DNA of 64,000 nucleotides from Amphirosellinia nigrospora (lineage: Eukaryota > Ascomycota > Sordariomycetes > Xylariales > Xylariaceae): the NCBI GenBank assembly GCA_004123355.1, contig SCHM01000001.1, forward strand, positions 1,170,001-1,234,000, in the 5' to 3' direction. The notes beneath the pieces were generated by a model. That model saw nothing but the letters and a program-made list of their open reading frames with translations, did no database searches and was not told the DNA's origin. Both the position numbers and the translations under genes were made by a program. Positions 1-11,582 of the stretch are shown here, in pieces. Position 1 is the first letter of the stretch. The number at the start of each line of letters is the position of its first letter.

Positions 1-814
1 AATTTATAATTTAAAATTATATAGTTTATTTATAAAATAAAATATATTATTTATTAATTATTATATATTATTATTTTTTTTTTAAAAAATATTAAGTTTT
101 TTATTTTATATAATAATTTTTTAATTTTATTTTTTTATATAATAAATATTTTTTTAATTTAAATTTATTTATTTTTATATAATAATTTAATTTAATTTAA
201 TAAAACTTTTAAAAAGTTTATATTATAGTAGTTTTTTATATAAAATATAAAAAAAAGCTATTTAATAATATTTATATTTAAATAAATAATTAATATATTA
301 ATTAATTAAAAATTTATTATTAAATTTATTATATAAATTTAATAATAAATTTTTTTTTTTTAATTAAGTTTATTTTTAATTTATAATATTTTTTTAAATT
401 TATAATTTATTTTTAAAATTTAATTATTTAAATATTTATATAAAATATTATATTTTATTATATTTATTTTTATTTATTATAATTATATTTATAATTATAA
501 ATAATAATTAATTAAATAATTAATATTATAATATTTATAATTTTTATAATTATAAATTTATAAAATTATATTATAATATTTAATTTAAAATTTATTATAT
601 AAATTTTATATATATATATATTTTTTTTTATTTTTAAATTTAATATAAATAAATATTATAATTTATTTATATTATTTTATTAATTTAAATATTAATTTTA
701 TATTAATATTTATATAAATAAATAATATATAAAATTAAAAATTAAATAAATTTTATTTAAAATTAAAAAGATTTTTAAATTATTATATTGTTATATAATA
801 ATATAATAATATTT

Positions 815-885
815 AAAATATTTTAAAAATATTCTAAAAATATTTTAAAAACATTTTAAAAATATTTTAAAAACATTCTAAAAAA
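815..885. repeat. 11-bp AT-rich tandem repeat
   Basis: About six head-to-tail copies of an 11-base unit of the form aaatattttaa, with T/C variation at two positions. It lies inside the AT block. It is probably simple repeat expansion in degraded DNA; no function is inferred. Confidence 0.6.
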
Positions 886-3800
886 AATTAAAAATAATTT
901 AACTATATTTAGAAATTAATTTGTAATATTTACTTAATAATAATTAAAAATATTATAATAATTAAAATTTTCTATTTTAGCTGATATTATAATTTTAGCT
1001 GTATTTTTTACGTTTTATTTATATTTTTTTTATATTTTAAATGTTTTTTTTTATTTTTTATTATAGCTGCTTATTTTTAAATTTTAACTAAACTATTTTT
1101 TTTTATTTTATTTTTATTTGTTTTTATTACTTTTTAAGCTATAATTATTATTTTTTAAAAACTAATTAGCTTTATTATATATTAGTTTAGTTTATATTAT
1201 TTATTAATATAAAGTTTATAACGGTTAAATAAAAGTTTAAATTTATAAGTTTTATAAACATAACGGTTTTATATATTAAATAATAAAAACTATTAATATA
1301 ATAAAACGTAAAGTTATTACTATAGTTTTAAATAATAAATATATTAATATCCGATCGGCTATTATTTAAACTATTAATTAATAAAGCGCGGTTTTTTAAC
1401 TATTTTTAATAAACTATTAAAAAATATAATAGCGGTTTTATAATTATTTTATTTTTTGTTAAATAGATAGTTTTTTCGGTTTATTTAGCTTTGTTTTTAA
1501 AAAAAATTAATATTATTTTGTTTTTTTATAAATATTAAAACTTATTAGTTTTTACTATAAAATAATTAAACTGCTTTTTAATTCTAGTATTTTAATATAA
1601 AGTTAAAAGCTATAAATAATAAATAATATAATTTTTTAAAATAAAATTCTAATTTTATTTTTTTGTTTATATTATTATTTAAAGTAATAAAAAATATTTT
1701 TTTTTAATAATAAAATGTTATATATAATTTTAATTATATTTATATTTTTAAAATAAAGTTTAGTTGCTTAAAAAATATTGATTTTTTTTAATAATATTTT
1801 ATAATTAAAAAGTTTTTTTTATTTATTGTTTATTTTTAATAAGCAAAAAACCGATCTGCCGAACTAATTAATATTTTAAAACGTTTTTAAATTAATCCGA
1901 AAAAACATATAGCTAATTTTATTATAAATTTTATTATATTTTTATAAATTTATATAATATAATAAAATATTAGCGTATTATATATTAAACTAGTTTTTTT
2001 TTATAATATTTACTTAGTAGTTTTTTAATATTTTTTTAAAATAAATATAATAAAGCTTTATTATTAATATAATATAATAATATATAGATTTTTTACGCTA
2101 AAACTTTGCTTATAAATATAACCTAAAACTTTAGATAATATTTTAACTTTGGTTAAAAATAACTTTAAAAAATCCGTTATTATAAATATATTTTATTTTA
2201 TTATTATTAAAAACTTAGTTTTTAAAATTAAAAAGATTTATTTAAATATATAATAATATATTTTAAAGTTTTTAGAATTTATAAAGTAATATAATAGTAA
2301 AAATATTAAATTTATTAAAAAATAATCGTAAAATAATTTAAATCGTAATATATATTTTGCTATAAATTATAAGAATATTAAGCTTAAATAATTTTACGAT
2401 TAAAAGGTTTTTTATATATTTATAATTAATATTAATATAAAGGTTTTTATATTGTAATAAAACTAATATTTCGCTTGTTTAAAATAGAAATAAATAATTA
2501 AATATTTAAACTAAAATTATATAATATATTAAATATATTATAATTATAATATTAATTAAAACTCGAAATAATGTTTTTTAAATATATTATTTATAGTTTA
2601 TTAATTATTTTTTTATTAGCTTGTTTTAATATTAAAGTAATATTTTAAGCTTTTTTTAAAAAAAATAAAATTTACTGCTTTTAAATAATATACCGAAAAT
2701 AATCCGTATTAGCTAAGCTTTTATAAATATTTATAATTAATTAGCTTTAATTTTTATTTAAAAAAGCTTTTAATTTTTTAAATATTAAAAAAACATTTAT
2801 TATTAATTAATAAATAAATAAAATATAAAATAATAAAAATATATTTAAGCTAGTAAATAAGTTATTAATTTTTTTTATAATTTAGAAAATTAATTTAATA
2901 ATAAAACGAAAGGTTTTTAAAATAGTAATAAAAAGTAATAATGTTTATATATAATATTATTAGGATATATAGTATATATTTAAGTTATATTAATATTATA
3001 AATTATATTTAATTAAATATCGAATTTAAATAAGCTTAAAAAATATTTTAAAATAAATTTTTTTATTATTTTAATATTAATATTATAGTAATAAATAATA
3101 TATTAAATTTTTTATTATAATATAGCTGCTTTTTTCGATTATTTATAAAAAAATAATATATATTTTCCGTTTGTATATCCGGGTAATAATTTTATTTTAT
3201 ATTAAGTTTAAAATTAATAGTATAATATTTTAATATTTTATTAATATTAAGAAAAAAAATATTTAAATATAAATAATAATAATAAACTTATCGAATAATA
3301 TAAAAATATTATTATATTTTGCTAAATTTTTAATATATTATTAATATAAATAATAATATTTTTTTTTTAATATAATATAATTTACGCTATATTTAGTAGT
3401 TAATAAATAAAGTTAATAAATATCCCGTTAATTTTTATATATAAAATATTTTTTAAATCGCTAATATATATTTTAAATATATTTAAATAAAATAGAATAT
3501 AAATTAAAATTAATCTAGAAATATTTTATAATAATATTATATATTTAATAGCTTTTATCCGAATATTAATAAAATTTGCTTTTATATAAGCTTATAGCTT
3601 AATAATATAAGTTTTAAAATTAGGCGTAATTTTTATATGCTTAAATAATTTAATCGGTATATAAAAATAAGTTTTTTTTTATATATTTATATATAATAAT
3701 TTATATATATATAGCTTAATATTTTAGTTATTATTTAAAATAGTATAAAATAACGTTTAATATTATATTAGATTTTTTTTATAAATATTTAATTAATATA

Positions 3801-4274
3801 TTAATAAAAAAAATTAATATATATTTTTTATAGTTTTTAATTTTAGATTTTTATAATATTTTAATAAGAATAATAATATAATTTTATTAACTAATATATT
3901 TAGTATTTTAGGAATATTAAAAGTATAGCAAATTTGTTCGATTTTAAATATTTGATTTTTAAAAATGTTTTATTAATTGGATTATAATATATTAGAAATA
4001 AAAATACGTTATAGCGGGGTATTTTATTATATTTATATATTAAAATTATTATTAGTATTATAATAAAATTCGAAGCTTATTTATTTAATTAATTAGTATA
4101 TATTAAATAGGATTTTTTTTAATATTTAAATATATATATTTTTTTAGTGCGATATTATTTTAAAAATATTTTAGTATATTATTAGTACGATAAAATAAGT
4201 TTTTATTTTTTTAAAAAAAAAAGAGATTTTAATTTTAAATATTATAAGCGTAAATACTAGCTATTATTGCTACA

Positions 4275-4345
4275 ATAGTAAAATAATTAAGAAATAATTA
4301 CAAAATAATTATAAAATAATTATAAAAAATTATAAAATAATTAAA
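4275..4345. repeat. second 11-bp AT-rich tandem repeat
   Basis: Several imperfect copies of an 11-base unit close to aaataattata, near the right edge of the AT block. The period matches the array at 815-885 but the unit differs. Confidence 0.5.
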
Positions 4346-4600
4346 AAACGATCCGGAAATAATCTTTATTTAATTTCGTTTTTTTGTTTGTTTATTTACT
4401 AATTTTATATTGTTAGTATTTATTTCGCTAGCAGTTAATATTTATTTATCGGTATAAAATATTACTATATTATTTTATTATTATATTTAAGTATATAAAT
4501 TATATGTTTTATATAATTTATTAATTTTTAACTATTATATAACTATTTTTTATTTATTAAATAATTGTTGCGTAACTATTTCCTATCTATTAAATAACTA

Positions 4601-5181
4601 TTGCCCGTACTTTATATAAATATTTCCGAAACATTGCGAAGGATTACGCCCGTATTGTATATTTTTAAAATTCTGCATAAAATTTTTACTAAGTACTCTG
4701 TGGGTCATACTTACTTACCTTACGCACGGATACCCTCGGGTGGACAGGGGTGGGCTAACCTCAGCTTGTCTGATTTCTCGGAACTTCCCTCCCACATATC
4801 CAACAACGGTTATGTTTCCGGGCCCTTGAAACATACCAGGGGTCTGGCAAGCCATATGGCCCTTGCATCGCACCATTCCATCGGTTGAGGGTCAATATCA
4901 AATCTTGGTAAGTAGTGTAAACTAGGTAGGTGTGAGCTCAAGAGGGAGATGATCATGTCACCAAGGCTAGGTAAGTGAGCCGACGTCTTGCACATATATC
5001 AATGCCATTTCCCGGCCTACCTCCAAACCCAAAAAAAGAGAGATTAAGCTGGTCTTCTGTATCTCAATAGGACACTGGATTTCCGCTCCTTAGCTCAACA
5101 AGACAAAACAATACTCGATACGCTCTCTCGCTCTCGCGTCAATCTTTTTACACCAGTATCAAGATAATCTACACAGTCAAG
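4601..5181. other. transition zone and 5' flank of the secreted-protein gene
   Basis: Base composition rises from AT-only to normal within about 100 bases. The final 100 bases before the start at 5182 contain CT/TC-rich stretches (around 5110-5145) typical of filamentous fungal promoters and leaders. No gene is seen; the open frames here lack coding character. Confidence 0.5.
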
Positions 5182-5652
5182 ATGGCCCGAATCTCTCTCA
5201 CTCTTCTCGTAGCCGTGCTACTCCAGACGGCCTCGTCCCTGCCAATGGTCGAGGAGAGACAGGACATCCCGACCTCTCTACCAGGCTTCCCGACGGGGGT
5301 GCCAACGGGAGTACCTACGGGCTTCCCGACTTCCCTACCAGGCTTTCCCACCGGCCTCCCGACTTCTCTACCGGGCTTTCCCACGGGTCTCCCGACCTCT
5401 CTGCCAGGCTTCCCAAGCGGCTTCCCAACCTCTTTACCGAGCGGGTTCCCTACTGATCTGCCGACGAGCTTTCCCACGCCTACCGGTTTCCCGGGCGGCA
5501 TTCCCACGAGCTTCCCAGGCACTGGTCACCCTGCGCCGACCGGGGTGCCGCACCACCACCACCCCAACCCCCTCATCACCACCCTCCCACGGAGGAGGGT
5601 ACCAGGGAAACCAGGGAAATCCCTGTGCCGGAGAAGCGCAACTTGCCCGTGA
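5182..5652 (+). CDS. small secreted Gly-Phe-Pro-Thr repeat protein
   Basis: As read, 156 residues. Residues 1-19 form a signal peptide (MAR then a hydrophobic run ending TASS), followed by a short acidic stretch ending EERQ, which looks like a propeptide or Kex2-type junction. The body, about residues 30-115, is a low-complexity array of GFPTSLP/GFPTGLP/GVPTG units, without cysteines. A His-rich HHHHP stretch follows. The literal C-terminus is Arg/Lys-rich. An alternative end is worth testing: removing a 50-nt GT-AG segment (5545-5594) leads into a tail ending FENINL and a stop at about 5699. The repeat style suggests a cell-wall or extracellular matrix protein, or an effector-like protein. 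I recognise no family. It sits about 0.6 kb from the RIP-type block. Start chosen because it opens directly on the signal peptide. Confidence 0.6.
   Translation: MARISLTLLVAVLLQTASSLPMVEERQDIPTSLPGFPTGVPTGVPTGFPTSLPGFPTGLPTSLPGFPTGLPTSLPGFPSGFPTSLPSGFPTDLPTSFPTPTGFPGGIPTSFPGTGHPAPTGVPHHHHPNPLITTLPRRRVPGKPGKSLCRRSATCP
5270..5510 (+). repeat. intragenic minisatellite coding for GFPT/SLPG units
   Basis: Short in-frame direct repeats around ggcttcccgac and acctctctaccagg, in variable order, encode the Pro/Gly/Thr-rich array of the secreted protein. Such arrays commonly vary in copy number between strains. The same repeat produces a spurious antisense reading frame. Confidence 0.7.
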
Positions 5653-5699
5653 CGCCTAAGTGGCTCCGCTGGCTTCCCTTCGAGAACATCAACTTGTAA

Positions 5700-6944
5700 A
5701 TCGGGGTGCCCAAAACGGACTGGAGGGCTCGAGGAGGAAACGACTAGGATAAGAAACGGCAGGCTCCGGTATTCGCCTGGCCGGCTGCCTCGGGTTTCGT
5801 TACGAGTCGCGGAAGAAAAACAAACGATGCGGAGCCGAGAGGAGAGGACCGCCACGCATTGAAGAGGGCGTGAGGCGGCCCTCGGCGCGGGAAGAATAAC
5901 ATAAAAAGGAAAAGAAATGGGATCAAGGATGATATACTCGTCCTCCCTTACGTCGCGTATTCGATTCTTATGTGTAGATATTTCGACCTCCTGGGATACT
6001 ATCTCGGTTCCCGGTGTGCAGACCCGAGTGAGGCGTTGAGCCCACTTGATAGGAGTTCTGAGGTACATAAATTCAGCTTGGAATAAAGCTATGATATACC
6101 CATCCACTGATTTTTCGTGCCACTCATATGATGTATGTTAGAAGTCGTGATGAGAATATTGTGAATATTGCGCTTGGACCTAAACGTGAATCGCAGTGTT
6201 GAGTTACTGGTCTAGTATTGCAGAACTTCGCTAGCGCATAGTTCTATGTAAATGCATGTGCAGTTACTATATAGAGCCGCCGGCTACCTTGTGATGTAAG
6301 GCTATATCCCTTGTCGGGGACATAATATCGCAGGCCCTGTATGCCGTTTATACGATCTCTCCATGGGTCTGCATGCGGCTCTGCGGCACAGGCCTCCACG
6401 TTGATTTTAGTCACTTAAGCCAAGCCGCCAAAATAATGGAGAGAAATATCTTAGTTTTGATGCATTGAAGAAAGTTACCAGTTGGACCTGCGATATAGTC
6501 ACTAAGAGGTATGGTAGAATGCCCGGGCACCTCATCACGTCTTTTACATCCGCTTAGCGCAACACATAATACCACCTCCAGGTAGATTAGAAATTGTAGC
6601 ATGTGCGAATAGTACAGCTAGAGGCGTCAAGTATTCCAACAATACTGGTTCACTAATGCACTCTATTTTATACCCCTTTATAATACCGATACATCCTCGA
6701 TTTGTGCGAACGGGTTGACCCTGTAGGTACTTTTCAGATCACCCAGCTGCAAGCCAATCGTTACATTTATGGGGCGAGGGTTGGGGAAAGCAACTTATAC
6801 CACAACCTGCATATACTTGATCGCCAGCGAATTATATGCTTGGTACTCTATGCATGTGTGGAGTAACATGATAAACAGACAAATCTCCTGGGAATGCTGA
6901 TGATGCGTGAATTGTGACTCAATATTCAGCACGAAGTATTTTCA
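5700..6944. other. intergenic, nothing supported
   Basis: This is the 3' flank of the secreted-protein gene and the 5' flank of the CorA-like gene. The short open frames in it have no coding character or recognisable domain. I see no RNA gene or transposon. Confidence 0.5.
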
Positions 6945-9350
6945 ATGTCGACAACGGACCAGGAGTTTCCAAATAATGCAATGCCAACAAGCGCAGCCCA
7001 GCAAGAACCAGAAAACACGCCACCAGAAGATACCAAGAGTTATCTTGAACTGCAATCGCAGATACTCCACGTGCTCAAGGAGCTCCGGCAGGATCAAAGG
7101 GGCTTGAGGCACGACATCCCCCGTATTGCTCGAGAGCTTTGGGAGAGCGATGTTGACGCCTGGGCACTCGAACCCCACACATCGTGGACTGGGAGGCCTC
7201 TTGGGAAGATATTTCTCGAGAGCCTCGTTCCGGATAGTACGAACTTACAGGCAGCCAAACGAATTTTCGATGACTGGGTGAGAGATGCGATGAGAACGAA
7301 TCTGGCTAGCAGCTACGACTTCCCAGTCAATCCAAATCTTACACTGGATCAAATCATAAACAATGCATATCAGTGGCCGAACAGATGGGATATATTCGAG
7401 CCTTGGAGTCATTGGGATTTTGACCCCTCTGAAAATGGAGTCTGTTGCCGAAACACTGTCATCTGCGCCACGCCAAGCAACTTCAAAAATCTATTTAGTT
7501 TCGAGTGGGTTTCTAATGGTGTCTCTGGTAGTGCCCAGGTAATAGAATGGTGCTAAACAAATTTGTGAAATCTAGTCAATCTGACATTACTCATTTTAGG
7601 ATTTACTGGGCATGTTGAGATCTGATAAGAACAGTTGCGGTATTATTGTGTTTGTAGCACCGAATCTCTAAAAATGAACGCGAAACCTAATAGGACTACG
7701 CATTAGTCAATTTTCGATCAGCCGACGTTCTGATGTTATTGATTTGAGAAACGCAGCGGCTATATTTGCCTTGTCCAAGGAAATATATACAGTGCTAACG
7801 GCCTGCAATTTCTGGATGGACATATAAATGCGGAGTGGCGAGAGCAGCCGGAGAATGACCGGTGCGGTATAACAACGTTAAGTCTTCCTGATAATGCTAC
7901 GCTGCCGAGTTTTGTAAGAGGTAACAGTATAATGGCTGGCATTTTTATGCACCATATGCGGTCTTTTATTGTTGTTAATCCCAATAAAAGGGCAATACAC
8001 ACAAGGTCACGCGCTCCGGGCTTAAAGTGTTTTAGGGAGCACATAACCTTCCAGGGATTCTACGACGGCACAATGACAAAGCTGATAGAGAAACGCTACT
8101 CTACAGCTCTCAGGCTACTTCCGTTACAAAAACCGGCTGGACATTACGCATTGGTCTCGATATGCGATGGACAGCAGAAGGATGTCAAGACTATGTTTGA
8201 AGAGAGCCCAGGTGGTGATGCTCCGAGGCAGCACACAATCTGGAAGAAGTATGGCATACACCCGGCAGGATTATATACTGGTATTTCGATGTTCCAGCTT
8301 CAGATATGTGTCCTCATAGATTCATGGGAGCAGGATTGGACATCAACCATTAAACAGATTGATGAGATGGTGTCTCTAAAAGTAAGATTGATCTCGGCAT
8401 TGCTTTAAGAGATATAAACTAATAATTCAAGTTCCACGTGCTGGAAAACGACAAGCTTCTCAGGAGGCTGGTCTTTGGGAACAGCTCTGATGCTTCCGTC
8501 TCGTATTTTAAGGTCCTCCAGATTTTGAATAATTTTTCGGATATAGTGCGCGCGGCGCCATCCTATTTGGATACCCTGTCGAACAGCAACCGCGATCGGG
8601 AGCTCCTTGAATACTACTCATTCCATGAGTTATACCCATACGCAAAGAATACCGAGATCGTTATTCGGCATAATTGGAAAATTGTGAGGGAACGACAGCG
8701 CGATGCCTCAGACAGGATCCTTGCGAAATTAGAACGGACTTCTAACGAGGTGAAAAGCCTCCAAAGTGGAGTGAGTATATCTATAGTGCCTTGAGTATTT
8801 TTGTTGTTATGTTCATGCTAACGAGAATTAGCTCTTCAACGTCCAGTCAATTACCGAAGCCCGTAAAAGTAGGGTTCTGAATAAATATCTGACGGTTTTC
8901 ACGATTGTCACAATTTTATTCCTCCCGCCAACATTTGTCGCTGTGAGTTGCAAGTCAAGCTTAAACTTACGCCTAAAAATAAATAAGATTGTATTAATGT
9001 CGCTACAATAGACATTCTTTGGTATGCACATCTTCGACGCGGATACAATCGACACTACCCAGAAAATCTTTTGGGTCGTTTTGGCGGCTTTGTCGGGGGG
9101 CACGTATCTGTTTGCGGCTCTTGGTTTATTCGGCTCTAACTTCTCAGCTGAAGAGCGAGAAGAGTGGAAAACAAGTTTCAGGGGAAATATCAGCGCTCTA
9201 CATGGCAACTTGGCAGAATGGTACGAGGATACCAAACAATACACAAAAGAAAAAATGCGCCAAGTTGGGCTATGGTTTTATGCAATATTCCGGCGAGGTA
9301 AGAGCCATGCACTGACAACACCTACCCAACACGAAAGTGTTCAAGCATAG
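6945..9350 (+). CDS. CorA-like two-TM membrane protein (fungal Mg2+/Zn2+ transporter superfamily)
   Basis: Six exons fit without frame breaks: 6945-7538, 7600 to about 7650, 7749-8381, 8432-8770, 8832-8942 and 9012-9350, about 690 residues. The exon 2 end is the least certain (donor at 7648 or 7654). The C-terminus carries the CorA-like signature: a long helix (ITEARKSRVLNKYLTVFTIV), TM1 (LFLPPTFVA then TFFGM), a short loop FGMHIFDADTID, and TM2 (KIFWVVLAALSGGTYLFAAL). This is the fold of CorA/ZntB channels, where TM1 ends in GMN. Here the motif reads GMH, so Mg2+ selectivity should not be assumed. The N-terminal 600 residues are the variable cytosolic domain of this fungal family. Many Pezizomycotina carry numerous such paralogues of unknown role. 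Family call strong; transport function inferred. Confidence 0.75.
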
Positions 9351-10287
9351 AGGTGTCTTTTCGATTATAGATATCCGATAACTCAATGCTCCTCCTAGGT
9401 TAACAGTATTCATTGTAGTTTAAATGTACTAGTTGTGGAGGTGTGTTGTCGCACTCCTTGAGAACAACTCCTGGTCACCGAGACCATAGAAAATTACTAG
9501 ACTACAGACTAACTAGTAATACAAAAAGAAAAACCAATAACGCCAGTTATAACGAGACAGGGGAAAGAAAAGGAGAAAAAAAGAAAAAAAGGAGGGGGGA
9601 AAAGAAAGTCCAGTTCTTCAAGTGCCGCTCAAGCCCACAGGTTGCGTACGGGACTTATCACTTATGATAGACCTAGCATAATTTGATAGACCAGCCAACA
9701 GCTTTACCTCCACCAGTGCATTCGCAGTTACATGACTCGCAACTATTACGACGGCGTCATGTTCTGTAATGGTACTTAGTGCACTGCTACATAAAATCTT
9801 GTGTTCCATTCAGTCTGGATAGGTATTATATATGATTCGAATTGGAAACACATCGAGGGATCGACCGAATCAACTCTGCACACCACGACATCATGTATAA
9901 TATTTTAAGGGATTTTCGATAACACCTTCAATGAAACCTCATTACCAACCTAGAGTACAAGATCTTCGCCATCCGTTGGTCTATGATGTGAAAACCGACC
10001 AATAAGTGTATAAGGCACGATGCAAAGCCAGTAATACAAATGCCAGTTCCTGCCCCGTCATTACTTTGTTTCTTCTTTCACTGTTCCAGCAAAGCAGTAT
10101 CACGATCGAAGGACTCGGCCTGACCAACCGCGACCATCATCGTCACTACTGTGCATTCCCCCATTAGATGCGTCCTATGATCCGATCGTTTGAAGCAAGG
10201 GATCATGAAGTAGATACAGCTTGGCACCCATGCTTCGATCCTGGATCGGCCACTAAACAGCTTGGATATTTGTGGTGTCTAGGCAGC
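9351..10287. other. intergenic with a 50-nt polypurine tract
   Basis: No gene is seen. Positions 9559-9608 are all A or G, mixing A and G runs. The rest is unremarkable 3' flank shared by the CorA-like gene and the opposite-strand VMA3 gene. Confidence 0.5.
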
Positions 10288-11084
10288 TTAACAGCTGACA
10301 TCGACACCGGCCTTGGAGTTCATAAGTAGGGCAACAATGAGACCGTATAGACCCAAGACTTCGGCGAAAATGAGAATCAAAATCATGCCGACGAAGAGTC
10401 TGGGCTGCTGTGCGGTTCCACGAACACCAGCGTCACCAACAATACCGATAGCGAAACCAGCAGCCATACCAGCGAGACCGACGGCAAGACCGGCACCAAG
10501 TTGGATGAAGCCGGTGTATAGAGGGAGCTGCTGCTTTAGACCGTCGGAGATTAGGACGGAGACGACGAGACCGTAAATACCGATGATACCAGCCATAATG
10601 ACGGGGACGATGTCTAGACTCCTGTTAGCATAGAGTCCTAACCAGCACTACCGGTGGTCCAAGTGGAGAGGCGCGTACTCTTGACGATGAGGTCAGGTCT
10701 CAGGACACCCATAGCAGCAATACCAACACCAGATTTGGCAGTTCCGTATGAGGCACCTAAGCAGGTGAAGACGATGGCGGCCGTGCAGCCCATGGCACCG
10801 AAGAACGGCTGGTACCAATGTTAGTACGTTGGATAATACATATGATGGCGGGCGCGATGGCTGGTGGAGCTTCGCCTAGGGAGGATGGAGGGACACGAAC
10901 CGCGTAGACCGGGCTAAATGTACAACTAGGTTAGCGACAATAGCATTGAAAAGATGGATAGCGCACGCGAAGACAACGGGAGACGATTTGTGATGACGCA
11001 GGAGCTCGCGCTGATGGACCTCGAATAGGAGGTTGAGGAGGTGCTACAATCAATTACGTACCAAGCTTCCGAGAATTCAGGCAT
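10288..11084 (-). CDS. VMA3: vacuolar H+-ATPase V0 proteolipid subunit c
   Basis: Four exons on the minus strand: 11062-11084, 10901-10913, 10679-10808 and 10288-10613. They join exactly into 163 residues starting MPEFSEACPVYAPFFGAMG. The protein has four membrane helices in two hairpins; the second hairpin holds the essential proton-carrying Glu in helix 4 ([19 protein letters not shown]). Also visible are the family segments GTAKSGVGI and [14 protein letters not shown]. Subunit c forms the rotating ring of the V-ATPase in vacuolar and endosomal membranes. The second exon is only 13 nt. It is supported because it supplies the conserved PVYA and because both flanking introns have good GT-AG borders (donor GTACGT after exon 1, branch-like ACTAAC before exon 3). 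Length and sequence favour c (VMA3) over c' or c''. The frame is intact. Confidence 0.95.
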
Positions 11085-11582
11085 TGTGTGAATGGTTTGG
11101 GAAGTTTAATTTGAAATATGGGGAAAAAGCTCGCGAAATGGATATCGTGAAGCTCGGTTCGAGGTGGCGGGCTCGGTCGGATGTCGAGACGAGATGGGCG
11201 AGATCAGGAATGACGATGATTGCGTGGAGAGATGGTCTTGTTTTCGGAGGTTGGACAGGTCACAGTCACTCTCACTGGGGAGCTTTGCTCTTTGGGCAGG
11301 CACCCGGCAGATTACCTAAGGAAAATGGACCCACTCGGATCGGATTAACTAGACCCCCACCAACCAAAAAAATAATCCTGACCGGGGGACCGATCAATCT
11401 TATCAGTGTACAGTGAAGCTCCAAAGCTTAGAACTTTTAACCTGCACGAACTACGAATACGACAATCTTCGACTCCCACCTCTATCCTACTCCTCTCCGC
11501 CCAGGGCGAGCCAACGCAAGGAACCCTGATCTCTAGCCGTAATATCACCGTCATCGTTTTCATTCCCGTCGCCGTCATCATC
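11085..11582. promoter_or_regulatory. shared divergent promoter region VMA3/SNU13
   Basis: A 498-bp gap separates two start codons on opposite strands, so both promoters must lie here or overlap. CT-rich stretches precede the SNU13 start (11470-11580). I cannot assign a specific factor site. Confidence 0.5.

Larger units (their letters stand above)
1..4600. repeat. AT-saturated RIP-type block, no genes
   Basis: The block is almost only A and T, dense in TpA, with rare isolated G or C and stop codons in every frame. No reading frame of useful length exists on either strand. This composition is the classic end state of repeat-induced point mutation acting on a repeat or transposon in Pezizomycotina. 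Which element it was can no longer be read by eye. Scattered GC-containing remnants between about 1,300 and 3,700 suggest formerly coding element sequence, but I recognise no protein motif. The edge is abrupt: by about 4,680 base composition is normal. A subtelomeric or centromeric AT-isochore is the other reading; no telomere repeat is present. Confidence 0.85.

Noticed and set aside
1300-3700. Reconstructing a retrotransposon polyprotein inside the AT block
   Set aside because: Too degraded to read any motif; naming an element class would be invention.
5169-5522. Antisense open frame of Gly-Lys-Pro-Val repeats
   Set aside because: It is the mirror of the intragenic repeat in the secreted-protein gene; no start context or domain of its own.
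6945-7556. First CorA-like exon as an independent short gene ending at 7556
   Set aside because: A good GT-AG intron (7539-7599) continues the frame into the rest of the gene.
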